Shown one piece after another: positions 1-7,392 of a stretch of DNA of 27,294 bases. The stretch comes from an uncultured Eubacteriales bacterium (GTDB lineage: Bacteria; Bacillota; Clostridia; Oscillospirales; Oscillospiraceae). The DNA lies in NCBI GenBank assembly GCA_900549645.1, contig URPD01000020.1:1-27294 (forward strand), given 5' to 3'. Both the position numbers and the translations under genes were made by a program. Each line of letters starts with the position of its first letter. Positions within the stretch are counted from its first letter, which is position 1. Below the pieces are notes generated by a model, which saw only the letters and a list, made by a program, of their open reading frames with translations, was not told the DNA's origin and did no database searches.

Positions 1-21
1 TAAAGCGGCTATCCCCTGTGG

Positions 22-69
22 ACTTGCCGTCCGCAAACGGTTTTGACAAACCGTTTGCCGCCAGCAAGT
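22..69. repeat. Nested inverted repeat at left edge
   Basis: An 11-bp perfect stem (GCAAACGGTTT, 33-43, with AAACCGTTTGC, 48-58, loop TGAC) is flanked by a second pair of arms, ACTTGC (22-27) and GCAAGT (64-69). No T-run follows on either strand, so it is not an obvious intrinsic terminator. It could be an interspersed palindromic repeat or the 3' end of a transcript beyond the window. No gene is visible between 1 and 164. Confidence 0.5.
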
Positions 70-89
70 TTGAAGATTAGACATAAACA

Positions 90-123
90 AATCCTCCGCA
101 TGGTCTAAGCCATACGGAGGATT
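90..123 (-). terminator. Probable terminator of the arsR-araC operon
   Basis: Fourteen-base arms (90-103 and 110-123) pair with one mismatch around a 6-base loop. Read on the minus strand the stem is followed by a T-rich stretch (TTTGTTTATGT). It lies about 40 bases past the araC stop codon, the right place for the end of that transcript. The T-tract is interrupted, so efficiency is uncertain. Confidence 0.6.
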
Positions 124-164
124 AACTGTTTTACGGACACCCGTCTATACGGGCGAGGAATTTT

Positions 165-986
165 TTATACCTTCTTTCTATACTCCTTCGGCAGACAGCC
201 GTAGGATTCCTTGAACGCGGCTGTGAACTTGCTCTGACTCTCGTAGCCTACGAGCCGTCCGATCTCTGCGATGCTCATGTCGGATTCGTGCAGCAGCGCC
301 GCCGCCTTCTCCATACGGTGCTCCTTCATGTGCGCCGCGATTGATTCGCCGTAGACGGACTTAAACACGGCCTTAAGCGTCGTCGGGTTCATCAAATACT
401 TGTGCGACAGCTCCTCAATCGTGAAGCGGTGCTCCATGTTCGACGCGAGCAGATCGTGTATCTCGCGGATTACGCGCACCTGCTCCGCCTGATACTGCGT
501 CATCTGGTTCCGCCCTGAGGGTTCGAGCTTTGCCAGATACAGCAGAAGCTCCAGAGTTTTAATCCTGAGATAAGCGTTTCTCAGCTCCTCAGGCTGGTCA
601 TAAAACGCGGAAAAAATGCTCTCTGTCTGCTCGCTGCCCGTATGCGGGAAGCATCCCGCGCCGCAGAGCCTGTCTTTAAGGCGCTTCGGCGTCACGCCGG
701 AATCCGCAATCAGCTCCGGCTCCGCGCCGTCCTCCAGCTCTATGCGCAGCAGCTCACAGCGGTCGTTCGGGAAATAGAACTCCGCATCGGCCAGCAGTTC
801 TCCGGGGCAGACGCAGAAATCGCCCGGCCCAAGGTTCACGCTGCTGCCCGCCGCCGTTTTCCAGCCGACGCGCTCCGCGCGGCAATACAGCACCGCAAGC
901 TCGCCCGCGGCATACCTAGGCGATGCGTCATCTGGCAGTGCGAGGAAATGCAGCCGCACGCCCGGAAAAATTTCTGCCGCGCGCAT
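165..986 (-). CDS. AraC-family transcriptional regulator
   Basis: A 273-residue AraC/XylS-type regulator. The N-terminal ~150 residues look like a cupin-like sensing domain (motif LGPGDFCVCPGE). The C-terminal ~100 residues carry two helix-turn-helix units: FTIEELSHKYLMNPTTLK, then MSIAEIGRLVGYESQSKF, ending in the typical PKEYRK. The start at 986 is chosen because its ATG overlaps the arsR stop (TAATG) and is preceded by GGAGG; a longer frame upstream lacks such a site. It is translationally coupled to arsR and so probably co-expressed with the metal-responsive repressor. Its ligand and targets cannot be read from sequence. The link to metal homeostasis is inference from position only. Confidence 0.88.
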   Translation of the reverse strand: MRAAEIFPGVRLHFLALPDDASPRYAAGELAVLYCRAERVGWKTAAGSSVNLGPGDFCVCPGELLADAEFYFPNDRCELLRIELEDGAEPELIADSGVTPKRLKDRLCGAGCFPHTGSEQTESIFSAFYDQPEELRNAYLRIKTLELLLYLAKLEPSGRNQMTQYQAEQVRVIREIHDLLASNMEHRFTIEELSHKYLMNPTTLKAVFKSVYGESIAAHMKEHRMEKAAALLHESDMSIAEIGRLVGYESQSKFTAAFKESYGCLPKEYRKKV

Positions 987-1372
987 TATTCCGCCTCCTC
1001 GCGCCATTCGGGGCACGCAATGTCCATGACCTGCTCTATCATCTCATGCAGCAGGCGGCTCTGCGCGCTGTCCGCCGCGTGATAATACACTTCCTTGCCC
1101 TCGCGGCGGCTGACTATCAGGCCGCTGTCGCGCAGGGTGCGCAGGTGATGCGACACGGCGGGGCTTGACATATCCAGCATCGCCGCGATGTTCACGACGC
1201 ACTCGTCGCAGTGGCACAGCAGCCAGAATATCCGCACGCGCGTCGTATCGCCCAGCTGGCGGAACACATCCGCTATGGTCTGAAAATTATCCACGCGTTC
1301 AAGCACCTCGCGTATCTCCGCCGTGTTCATTTTTTCTTCGCCGTGATAATGCGGCAGCTCGGTTTTCGCCAT
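986..1372 (-). CDS. ArsR/SmtB-family metal-sensing repressor
   Basis: A 128-residue winged-helix repressor. The recognition region runs from about residue 60 (NIAAMLDMSSPAVSHHLRTL), and the beta-wing holds SRREGKEVYYH. Cys53, Cys55 and Cys58 in LLCHCDECVV sit where CadC/ArsR-type sensors place alpha-3 thiolate ligands, which suggests binding of a soft metal such as Cd, Pb or Zn. The start has GGAGGAG six bases upstream. It is divergent from the HMA protein and P1B ATPase, with a shared dyad in the gap, so it most likely represses both directions and is released by metal. The exact metal is inference. Confidence 0.92.
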   Translation of the reverse strand: MAKTELPHYHGEEKMNTAEIREVLERVDNFQTIADVFRQLGDTTRVRIFWLLCHCDECVVNIAAMLDMSSPAVSHHLRTLRDSGLIVSRREGKEVYYHAADSAQSRLLHEMIEQVMDIACPEWREEAE

Positions 1373-1441
1373 GCTTACTCCTCCGTTTTCGCCCGTTCGG
1401 AAACGCTTTTTGCCCCTTTGGACATGAGTTCACCGAAGGGA

Positions 1442-1470
1442 TTGACTTTCCTTTTCGCGCATATTATACT
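1442..1470 (+). promoter_or_regulatory. Promoter of the HMA-ATPase unit
   Basis: TTGACT (1442-1447), 17-base spacer, TATACT (1465-1470): a near-consensus sigma-A promoter. The predicted start point falls just before the dyad at 1480-1503. Confidence 0.75.
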
Positions 1471-1491
1471 ACGGCCATGATGATTAAACAA
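1463..1491 (-). promoter_or_regulatory. Promoter of arsR-araC
   Basis: On the minus strand TTGTTT (1491-1486), 17 bases, TATAAT (1468-1463). The -10 boxes of the two divergent promoters overlap, and this -35 lies inside the operator, so repressor binding should block it directly. Confidence 0.65.
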
Positions 1492-1503
1492 GTGCTTAAT
1501 CAT
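1480..1503. promoter_or_regulatory. ArsR-type operator 1
   Basis: Perfect 8-bp arms ATGATTAA and TTAATCAT separated by 8 bases. It covers the -35 of arsR and the predicted start of the HMA transcript. AT-rich dyads of this kind are typical ArsR/SmtB family sites. Assignment to this ArsR is by position and by the second copy at 1815. Confidence 0.7.
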
Positions 1504-1543
1504 AAAATGATTTGCACGCCACGCAGAAAGGAGAACATTCTCA

Positions 1544-1762
1544 ATGAAAAAGACTTACAGTATTGAAGTGGACTGCGCCAACTGCGCAAATCTTATGGAG
1601 GAAGCCACCAAGAAGACCCCCGGTGTCGCCTCCGCGGTCGTAAACTTTATGACCCAGAAGATGATTGTAGAGTTTGAAGAAGGTCAGGACGCAAAAGCCG
1701 TTATGAAGGAAGTGCTCAAGGCCTGCAAGAAGGTCGAGCCTGACTGCGAAATCGAGCTTTGA
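1544..1762 (+). CDS. Free-standing heavy-metal-associated (HMA) domain protein
   Basis: A 72-residue single HMA domain of ferredoxin-like fold. The metal-binding loop is DCANCANLMEE, with Cys-Ala-Asn-Cys at about residues 11-14. It resembles the N-terminal metal-binding domain normally fused to P1B ATPases, or a small metallochaperone of the CopZ/MerP type. The downstream ATPase lacks this domain, so the protein probably delivers metal to it or regulates it in trans. AAAGGAGAA lies upstream of the ATG. First gene of the plus-strand unit. Confidence 0.9.
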   Translation: MKKTYSIEVDCANCANLMEEATKKTPGVASAVVNFMTQKMIVEFEEGQDAKAVMKEVLKACKKVEPDCEIEL

Positions 1763-1773
1763 TTTTACCAGAA

Positions 1774-1801
1774 GCGCCCATCCGCTCCTGCGGGTGGGCG
1801 C
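1774..1801 (+). other. Stem-loop between the HMA gene and the ATPase gene
   Basis: A 12-bp stem (1774-1785 with 1790-1801, one G-U pair) closes on a TCCT loop. No T-run follows, so it is more likely a transcript-processing or stabilising element, or a weak attenuator, than a full terminator. Confidence 0.5.
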
Positions 1802-1814
1802 ATTGCCCGGCCTA

Positions 1815-1838
1815 ATGATTAAATGAACGTTTAATTAT
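1815..1838. promoter_or_regulatory. ArsR-type operator 2, before the ATPase ribosome site
   Basis: ATGATTAA (1815-1822), 8 bases, TTAATTAT (1831-1838). Layout and left arm match the dyad at 1480, with one changed base in the right arm. It ends two bases before the AAGGAG of the ATPase gene. No good sigma-A promoter is visible between 1763 and 1838, so it may act as a roadblock or cover an atypical internal promoter. Confidence 0.6.
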
Positions 1839-1855
1839 AAAGGAGATGCTCCGTA

Positions 1856-3739
1856 ATGTCCAAGAAGCAGAAAAAGATGCTGACCCGCATCATTATTGCG
1901 GCCGTAATGCTCATCGCGCTGCGCTTCATCCCCGTCACCGGCCTGCTTCGTCTGGCGCTGTATCTGGTCGTATACATCATCATCGGCTACGATATACTCC
2001 GCAAGGCCGGAAAGGGCATACTTAACCGCCGCGTATTCGACGAGAACTTCCTGATGGCCGTCGCCACGGTCGGCGCGTTTGCGCTGGCGATATATGAGCG
2101 CAGCGGCGACTACAACGAGGCCATCGCCGTTATGCTGTTTTATCAGATAGGCGAGCTGTTCCAGAGCTACGCCGTCGGCAAGAGCCGCAAGAACATCAGC
2201 GCACTTATGGATATCCGCCCCGACTACGCCAATATTGAGCGCGACGGCAAGCTTGAAAAGGTCGACCCTGACGAGGTCGCTGTCGGCAGCATTATTGTTG
2301 TGCAGCCCGGTGAAAAGGTTCCTATCGACGGCGTTATCGTCGACGGCAGCGCCTCGCTCAACACCAGCGCACTGACCGGCGAAAGCCTCCCGCGCGACGC
2401 CAAGCCCGGCGACGATATCATAAGCGGCTGCATAAACATGACCGGTGTTCTGAAGGTCAGGACTACCAAGGAGTTCGGCGAGTCCACCGTCTCCAAGATC
2501 CTTGAGCTTGTCGAAAACTCCAGCTCCCGCAAGTCCCGCTCCGAGGCGTTCATCTCGAAGTTCGCCCGCGTATACACCCCCGCCGTCTGTTACAGCGCAC
2601 TCGCCCTCGCGGTGCTGCCTCCGATAGTCCGCCTCATCACCGGGCTTGACGCGCAGTGGGAACAGTGGATATACCGCGCGCTGTCCTTCCTTGTCGTCAG
2701 CTGCCCCTGCGCGCTCGTCATCAGCATCCCGCTCAGCTTCTTCGCCGGTATCGGCGGGGCGAGCAAGGAGGGCATCCTCGTCAAAGGCTCCAACTATCTT
2801 GAGACTCTTTCTCAGGTTAAAACCGTTGTGTTCGACAAGACCGGCACCCTGACTCAGGGCGTGTTCGAGGTCAGCGCAGTACACCACACACCTATCGAGC
2901 AGGAAAAGCTGCTTGAGTACGCGGCGCTCGCCGAATGTGCCTCTTCCCATCCTATCAGCAAGAGTCTCCAGCGCGCCTACGGCAAGGAGATCGACCGCAG
3001 CCGCATCACGGATATCGAAGAGATCAGCGGCCACGGCGTTATCGCCAAGGTTGACGGCGTTCAGGTTGCTGCCGGCAACGACAAGCTCATGGAGCAGCTG
3101 AACATCCCCTACCAGAGCTGCCACAGTATCGGCACAATAATCCACATGGCGCTCGACGGCAAGTACGCCGGCCACATCGTCATTTCCGATATCGTCAAGC
3201 CGCACTCCAAGCAGGCCATTGCGAACCTGAAGCGCGCGGGCGTTGAGAAAACCGTTATGCTCACCGGCGACACGAAGAAGGTTGCCGACTCCGTCGCGGC
3301 CGATCTCGGCATTGACGAGATATACAGCGAACTGCTCCCTGCCGACAAGGTCGAAAAAGTCGAAGGGCTGCTCGCGGCCAACAGCGGAAACGCGAAGCTC
3401 GCCTTCGTCGGCGACGGCATCAACGACGCTCCCGTTCTCAGCCGCGCAGACATCGGCATTGCGATGGGCGCTATGGGCTCCGACGCCGCCATTGAGGCCG
3501 CCGACGTCGTACTCATGGACGACGACCCGCTCCAGATCGCAAAGGCGATCAAGATTTCCCGCAAGTGCATCCGCATCGTATACGAGAACATCGGCTTTGC
3601 GCTGGTCGTCAAGTTCGGCTGCCTGCTGCTCGTCGCGCTCGGTCTTGCCAACATGTGGACTGCGATATTCGCGGACGTCGGCGTTATGATAATCGCCGTT
3701 CTCAACGCGATCCGCGCCCTGAGAGTCCACAATCTGTAA
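1856..3739 (+). CDS. P1B-type heavy-metal-exporting ATPase (Zn/Cd/Pb type)
   Basis: A 627-residue metal pump of the ZntA/CadA class. Visible in order are: N-terminal membrane helices; the actuator motif TGES (174-177); the membrane metal-site motif CPC (283-285); the phosphorylation motif DKTGT with Asp327; SSHPIS with the nucleotide-binding HP; GDGINDAP (519-526); and a final membrane helix with ADVGVM. CPC plus the last-helix Asp points to the P1B-2 group that exports Zn2+, Cd2+ or Pb2+; copper pumps carry other last-helix residues. The usual N-terminal metal-binding domain is missing and is encoded separately upstream. AAGGAG precedes the ATG. Likely induced by metal through ArsR. Confidence 0.95.
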   Translation: MSKKQKKMLTRIIIAAVMLIALRFIPVTGLLRLALYLVVYIIIGYDILRKAGKGILNRRVFDENFLMAVATVGAFALAIYERSGDYNEAIAVMLFYQIGELFQSYAVGKSRKNISALMDIRPDYANIERDGKLEKVDPDEVAVGSIIVVQPGEKVPIDGVIVDGSASLNTSALTGESLPRDAKPGDDIISGCINMTGVLKVRTTKEFGESTVSKILELVENSSSRKSRSEAFISKFARVYTPAVCYSALALAVLPPIVRLITGLDAQWEQWIYRALSFLVVSCPCALVISIPLSFFAGIGGASKEGILVKGSNYLETLSQVKTVVFDKTGTLTQGVFEVSAVHHTPIEQEKLLEYAALAECASSHPISKSLQRAYGKEIDRSRITDIEEISGHGVIAKVDGVQVAAGNDKLMEQLNIPYQSCHSIGTIIHMALDGKYAGHIVISDIVKPHSKQAIANLKRAGVEKTVMLTGDTKKVADSVAADLGIDEIYSELLPADKVEKVEGLLAANSGNAKLAFVGDGINDAPVLSRADIGIAMGAMGSDAAIEAADVVLMDDDPLQIAKAIKISRKCIRIVYENIGFALVVKFGCLLLVALGLANMWTAIFADVGVMIIAVLNAIRALRVHNL

Positions 3740-3754
3740 CCCATACAAAACTTT

Positions 3755-3787
3755 AAGCTCCCGAAAAATCGGGAGCTTATTTTTATT
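3755..3787 (+). terminator. Intrinsic terminator after the metal ATPase gene
   Basis: A 10-bp perfect stem (AAGCTCCCGA / TCGGGAGCTT) with an AAAA loop is followed by ATTTTTATT. The T-tract reaches into the last codons of the convergent GntR gene, so the two transcripts share this end. Confidence 0.88.
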
Positions 3788-4502
3788 CCGCGCCGTTTAT
3801 GCCGCACTCTCTGACGTATTGGTCAAACTTCTCCGTTATATAGACCTGCGCTTCAAGACCTCTCCCCTGCTCGACAAGCTCCGTGATATGCTCGCTCTGC
3901 TCTATCAGCTCGTCTATGCCCCAGTAACCCGCGCAGTAAGTCCAGAGATCCTGCGATATCTCGGTAAACGAATTCATCAGCAGGATGAACACCTCGTTCC
4001 CGCTCAGGCGGCAGATGAGATAATGGAAGCCCTTGGTCATGCGGCCAAGCTCCGCCGCGGTCAGATCCTTGACGCGCATTGTCCGGAATGTTGCGATATA
4101 CTCGCGGAGCTTCGCTATATCATCTGGCGTATGCTCCTTCGCAAGACGGATGAGCGCGCCGCCCTCGATGGCGTTGCGCGTCTCGACCAGAGAGACAATG
4201 CGCTCTCGCGTGAGGTGTCTCCCGCCGGTGCGCAGTATCTCATACAGCGTATCGTAATTTCCCTTCGCGGCGAAATCGGCGACATAGGTTCCGTGCCGCG
4301 GGATTATCTCGACAAAGCCCGCCCGTTCAAGCTCCTTTATCGCAAGATGCAGCGCCGATTGGTTCACGCCCGTCTGTTCGGCCAGCATCCGTTCGCTCGG
4401 CAGCTTCTCGCCGGGGCGAAGCTCGCCAAGGAGGATCTTGGATTTTATCTCGTCATAGAAGTACTCCTTCGGCGACGGTATGCTTATTTTCTCAAAGGCC
4501 AT
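3783..4502 (-). CDS. GntR-family (FadR-type) transcriptional regulator
   Basis: A 239-residue regulator. An N-terminal winged helix-turn-helix covers about residues 10-75 (LRPGEKLPSERMLAEQTGVN, then LERAGFVEIIPRHGTYV). The rest is an all-helical FCD/FadR-like effector domain. GGAGGG precedes the ATG at 4502. It is divergent from the dehydratase-like operon and has matched operators at both promoters, so it probably controls its own synthesis and that operon. By analogy with FadR-type regulators its ligand may be an acyl-CoA or organic acid linked to the operon's substrate; that is inference. Confidence 0.92.
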   Translation of the reverse strand: MAFEKISIPSPKEYFYDEIKSKILLGELRPGEKLPSERMLAEQTGVNQSALHLAIKELERAGFVEIIPRHGTYVADFAAKGNYDTLYEILRTGGRHLTRERIVSLVETRNAIEGGALIRLAKEHTPDDIAKLREYIATFRTMRVKDLTAAELGRMTKGFHYLICRLSGNEVFILLMNSFTEISQDLWTYCAGYWGIDELIEQSEHITELVEQGRGLEAQVYITEKFDQYVRECGINGAE

Positions 4503-4519
4503 GCGCGGCTCCCTCCAGT

Positions 4520-4545
4520 CTGTGATTATTCACTATAAATCACAG
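4520..4545. promoter_or_regulatory. GntR operator at the regulator's own promoter
   Basis: The 14-mer CTGTGATTATTCAC (4520-4533) contains the short palindrome GTGA-TTAT-TCAC. It extends into a larger dyad with AATCACAG (4538-4545). It covers the predicted start point of the minus-strand promoter. Confidence 0.7.
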
Positions 4546-4549
4546 GGAC

Positions 4550-4578
4550 ATTATGCCGTCAAAGTCCCGGTTTGTCAA
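4550..4578 (-). promoter_or_regulatory. Promoter of the GntR gene
   Basis: On the minus strand TTGACA (4578-4573), 17-base spacer, CATAAT (4555-4550). Start would fall near 4543, inside the operator. Confidence 0.72.
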
Positions 4579-4598
4579 GAATATCAGCCCATTTCAAA

Positions 4599-4627
4599 TT
4601 GACACAAATACGGCAATATGATATCAT
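4599..4627 (+). promoter_or_regulatory. Promoter of the dehydratase-like operon
   Basis: TTGACA (4599-4604), 17-base spacer, TATCAT (4622-4627). The transcript should start at about 4633-4635, at the edge of the second operator copy. Confidence 0.78.
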
Positions 4628-4632
4628 CCAAG

Positions 4633-4646
4633 CTGTGATTATTCAC
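4633..4646. promoter_or_regulatory. GntR operator at the dehydratase-like promoter
   Basis: An exact second copy of CTGTGATTATTCAC, in the same orientation as the copy at 4520. It begins five bases after the -10 box, a repressor position. Confidence 0.7.
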
Positions 4647-4670
4647 GGCGAATAGATTTGGGAGGGAAAT

Positions 4671-5867
4671 ATGAAAGATTTAAAGCACCTCATATATTTT
4701 GAAAGTCTCCTTGTCGACGCGAACAACGAGCTTGTCAAGCAGGCCGCGGCGGACGGCAAAAAGGCGCTGGGCTATACCTGCTACTTTGTCCCCGAAGTTC
4801 TGCTGAACCTGCCCGGTTGCTTCTCCGTGCGTCTGCGCGCCCCCGGAACCGGCAGCACCGACATCGGCACCTACTACATGACCAACAAGACATGTCCCTT
4901 TACCCGAAGCATCCTTGAGCGCAGTATCGAGGGCGGATATAACTTCCTCTCCGCGATGATGTCCTCCGAGACTTGCCAGATGATGCACCGCGCGCACGAA
5001 TATTTCGACATTCTCGGTCTCGTGAAGCCTGTGAACCCGCAGTTTTTTATGAGCATGATGGACGTTCCCTTCGTCACCACGCCCGCAGCATACGAGCATT
5101 ACGAGGAGCAGCTGCGCAAATACATACTTCAGCCGCTCAGCGAGGTCTACGGCATCGACATTTCCGATGCCGCGCTCCGTCAGGCGATAGACGAGCACAA
5201 CGAGATATGCCGCATCATCACCGAGATTGGCGAGCTCCGCAAGCTTGAAAACCCGACGGTGACGAGCTATGAGTTCCATGTGATACAGCTCGTCAGCGAG
5301 TGCTGCCCGCAGTATCTGGTGAAAGACATGCTCCGCGAGACGCTGGAGGAGATAAAGACCCGTGAGCCTGACCCCAAGCCCGCGTACAGGGCGCGCATCG
5401 TAGTGACCGGCTCCGAGGTCGACGACCCGGCGTTCACAAAGCTTCTTGAGGACTGCGGCGCATACGTCGTCGCCGACCGCTACTGCTACGGCTCCCTCCC
5501 CGGCCGTGAGGAAATCGTCATCCGCGACGGCGAGAGCGCGCTGACCGCCATCGCCCGCCACTACCTCAGCACCAGCGAGTGCCCCCGCTTTATGAACAAG
5601 GAGAAGCAGGAGCAACGCCGCCGCTATCTCAAGCAGCTTGTAAACGACTATCACGCCGACGGCGTGCTGTACCTCCAGATGAAGTTCTGCGAGTTTTGGA
5701 GCTATGAACGCGTCATGGGCGTACACGACATGGTCGAGAAGGAGCACATTCCGTGCATCGGCGTCGAGAAGGAATACACGATGGCGTCCGCCGGACAGCT
5801 CCGCACACGGTTCCAAGCCTTTGTCGAGAGCATCGAGATAAAGAAAATTCAGGGAGGTAAGCAGTGA
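4671..5867 (+). CDS. 2-hydroxyacyl-CoA dehydratase family protein, smaller subunit
   Basis: A 398-residue member of the HgdB/FldC/BadD-type family, whose members bind [4Fe-4S] clusters and form radical dehydratases or benzoyl-CoA reductases in strict anaerobes. The family cysteine pattern is present: Cys75 (NKTCPF), Cys102 (SSETCQMM) and Cys340 (MKFCEFW), consistent with three thiolate ligands to one cluster. GGAGGG lies seven bases before the ATG. The stop overlaps the next gene (TGATG), so the two are probably made in equal amounts. The substrate cannot be read from sequence, and no ATP-dependent activator (HgdC type) is in the window. It could be a dehydratase, a reductase or a relative with another role. 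Confidence 0.85.
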   Translation: MKDLKHLIYFESLLVDANNELVKQAAADGKKALGYTCYFVPEVLLNLPGCFSVRLRAPGTGSTDIGTYYMTNKTCPFTRSILERSIEGGYNFLSAMMSSETCQMMHRAHEYFDILGLVKPVNPQFFMSMMDVPFVTTPAAYEHYEEQLRKYILQPLSEVYGIDISDAALRQAIDEHNEICRIITEIGELRKLENPTVTSYEFHVIQLVSECCPQYLVKDMLRETLEEIKTREPDPKPAYRARIVVTGSEVDDPAFTKLLEDCGAYVVADRYCYGSLPGREEIVIRDGESALTAIARHYLSTSECPRFMNKEKQEQRRRYLKQLVNDYHADGVLYLQMKFCEFWSYERVMGVHDMVEKEHIPCIGVEKEYTMASAGQLRTRFQAFVESIEIKKIQGGKQ

Positions 5868-7390
5868 TGGCAAACGACGGAAAGCGTTTCATCAAGGGCA
5901 GCGGCATCGCAAAGCACCGCGAGTGGCGCGGCCTCAAGGATACATTTTACGACTACACACAGTGGGTCGTGAACCTCGGTCTGCTGGTGCAGTTCGTTGC
6001 GAAGTCCCCTGTGCGCATCATGCGCGGTATGCTTGAGTACCGCTGGCTCGGCTCCTACCTCGGCAGTCTGAACATGGTCGATAAATGCATGGCCGGTATG
6101 CGCGGCCCCGCTCTGCGCGTGTCGCACACACAGATGCACGCCATTATGAAGGGCGCGACCCAGATGATTGCCGACAGCATGAAGGGCGACCGCCGCTTCG
6201 GTGACACGAAGTATGCCGATAAATTCGTTATGCTTGAGCAGACCATGTGCCCTGAGATAATCGCCGGCTTCCCGAAGCTCAAGGCGCTGCCGCTCGAAGT
6301 GCTTCAGGGGCTTCTCGGCACATACATGGATCAGAGTCTGGCTCCGTTTTACATGGACGTTATGGAAAATGCGGGTCTGCCCGCCGACTCCTGCCGTCTC
6401 AGCGCAAACGCCGCCGGCGTTGCGATCAACGACGATTACCCCCGGATCGGCACATGCCTCGTCACGAACAATATGCCCTGCGACTCTTCGACCATGAACA
6501 GCCAGCTCATCGAGCGCCGCGTCACGATCCCCTCCATGGTTGCGGGCATCCCGATGCGCTGGGAGGACTCCGCAACGGATAAATACGCCCTCGCCCAGAT
6601 GAAGGAGGTCATCCTTTTCATCGAAAAGAATACCGGCGAGAAGTTTGACGAGAAGGCGTTCTTCGAGATAATGAAGAAGCACAATGCCGAGGTACGCAAC
6701 GAGTTTGAGGCGTGGGAGTATATCAAGACCCCGTACACGCCCTACGCAAACGTCATCTCCCCGCTGTTCCACGCGTTCTACTTCACCTTCTCCGGCGGCA
6801 GTATGCCGTATATCTACAAGGCCGCGAAGAAGGCGCTTAAAATCGCCGAGAAAGCCTACCGTGACAAGGTCGTCAGCTTCCCGAACGCGCGTCACCGCAT
6901 GATAACATGGGGCGGCCCCGGCTGCTACTATGTTGATTTCAACACTTGGGCGTATAACTGCTGGGGCGTGCTGGTCGTGGCGCAGATGGACATGTTCTCC
7001 GGCAACGTCATAATGTCCGAGGACAACGTCGATCAGGCGCTTATCGACATCGCGCACAACTACGAGCGCGGCGTCATGCGCCGCCATCTCACCGGCGGCT
7101 ACAAGCATCTGCTTGAGTTCTGGGACGAGGCGGAGAAATTCAACTGCGACATGATACTCGTCTATGACGACATCACCTGCAAGGGCGCGAAGGGTCTCGC
7201 GGGCGTCGTGAACGATCAGGCCAAGGAGCGCGGCGCGCACCTCGTCTGGGTGCAGAACGACATGTTCGACCACCGCACCATAAGCCGCAGTTCCATGCGC
7301 AAGCAATTCAGCGACTACATGACCGCCGTCATGCAGGAGGAGCCGCTGGACGCAAGCCTGCTCGATATTGACGATTACGAAGGGTGGTAA
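5867..7390 (+). CDS. 2-hydroxyacyl-CoA dehydratase family protein, larger subunit
   Basis: A 507-residue partner of the preceding protein and of the same superfamily. Cys128 (TMCPE), Cys205 (MPCDSSTM) and Cys438 (ITCKGAKG) match the usual cluster-ligand positions, so this subunit probably also holds an Fe-S cluster. The ATG at 5867 overlaps the upstream stop and sits nine bases after GGGAGG; the GTG three bases earlier is possible but spaced less well. It ends in an acidic tail. The subunits are unequal in length, which suggests a heterodimer. Reaction and substrate are unknown. Confidence 0.83.
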   Translation: MANDGKRFIKGSGIAKHREWRGLKDTFYDYTQWVVNLGLLVQFVAKSPVRIMRGMLEYRWLGSYLGSLNMVDKCMAGMRGPALRVSHTQMHAIMKGATQMIADSMKGDRRFGDTKYADKFVMLEQTMCPEIIAGFPKLKALPLEVLQGLLGTYMDQSLAPFYMDVMENAGLPADSCRLSANAAGVAINDDYPRIGTCLVTNNMPCDSSTMNSQLIERRVTIPSMVAGIPMRWEDSATDKYALAQMKEVILFIEKNTGEKFDEKAFFEIMKKHNAEVRNEFEAWEYIKTPYTPYANVISPLFHAFYFTFSGGSMPYIYKAAKKALKIAEKAYRDKVVSFPNARHRMITWGGPGCYYVDFNTWAYNCWGVLVVAQMDMFSGNVIMSEDNVDQALIDIAHNYERGVMRRHLTGGYKHLLEFWDEAEKFNCDMILVYDDITCKGAKGLAGVVNDQAKERGAHLVWVQNDMFDHRTISRSSMRKQFSDYMTAVMQEEPLDASLLDIDDYEGW

Positions 7391-7392
7391 TT

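Noticed and set aside
1835..3748. Long open frame of 637 codons on the minus strand
   Set aside because: It mirrors the P1B ATPase, is rich in Asp, Ala, Val and Arg without any domain, and lacks a ribosome site. It is a product of GC-rich codon use on the other strand.
5849..7306. 485-codon minus-strand frame opposite the larger dehydratase-like subunit
   Set aside because: Antisense shadow; His/Val/Ala-rich with no recognisable domain.
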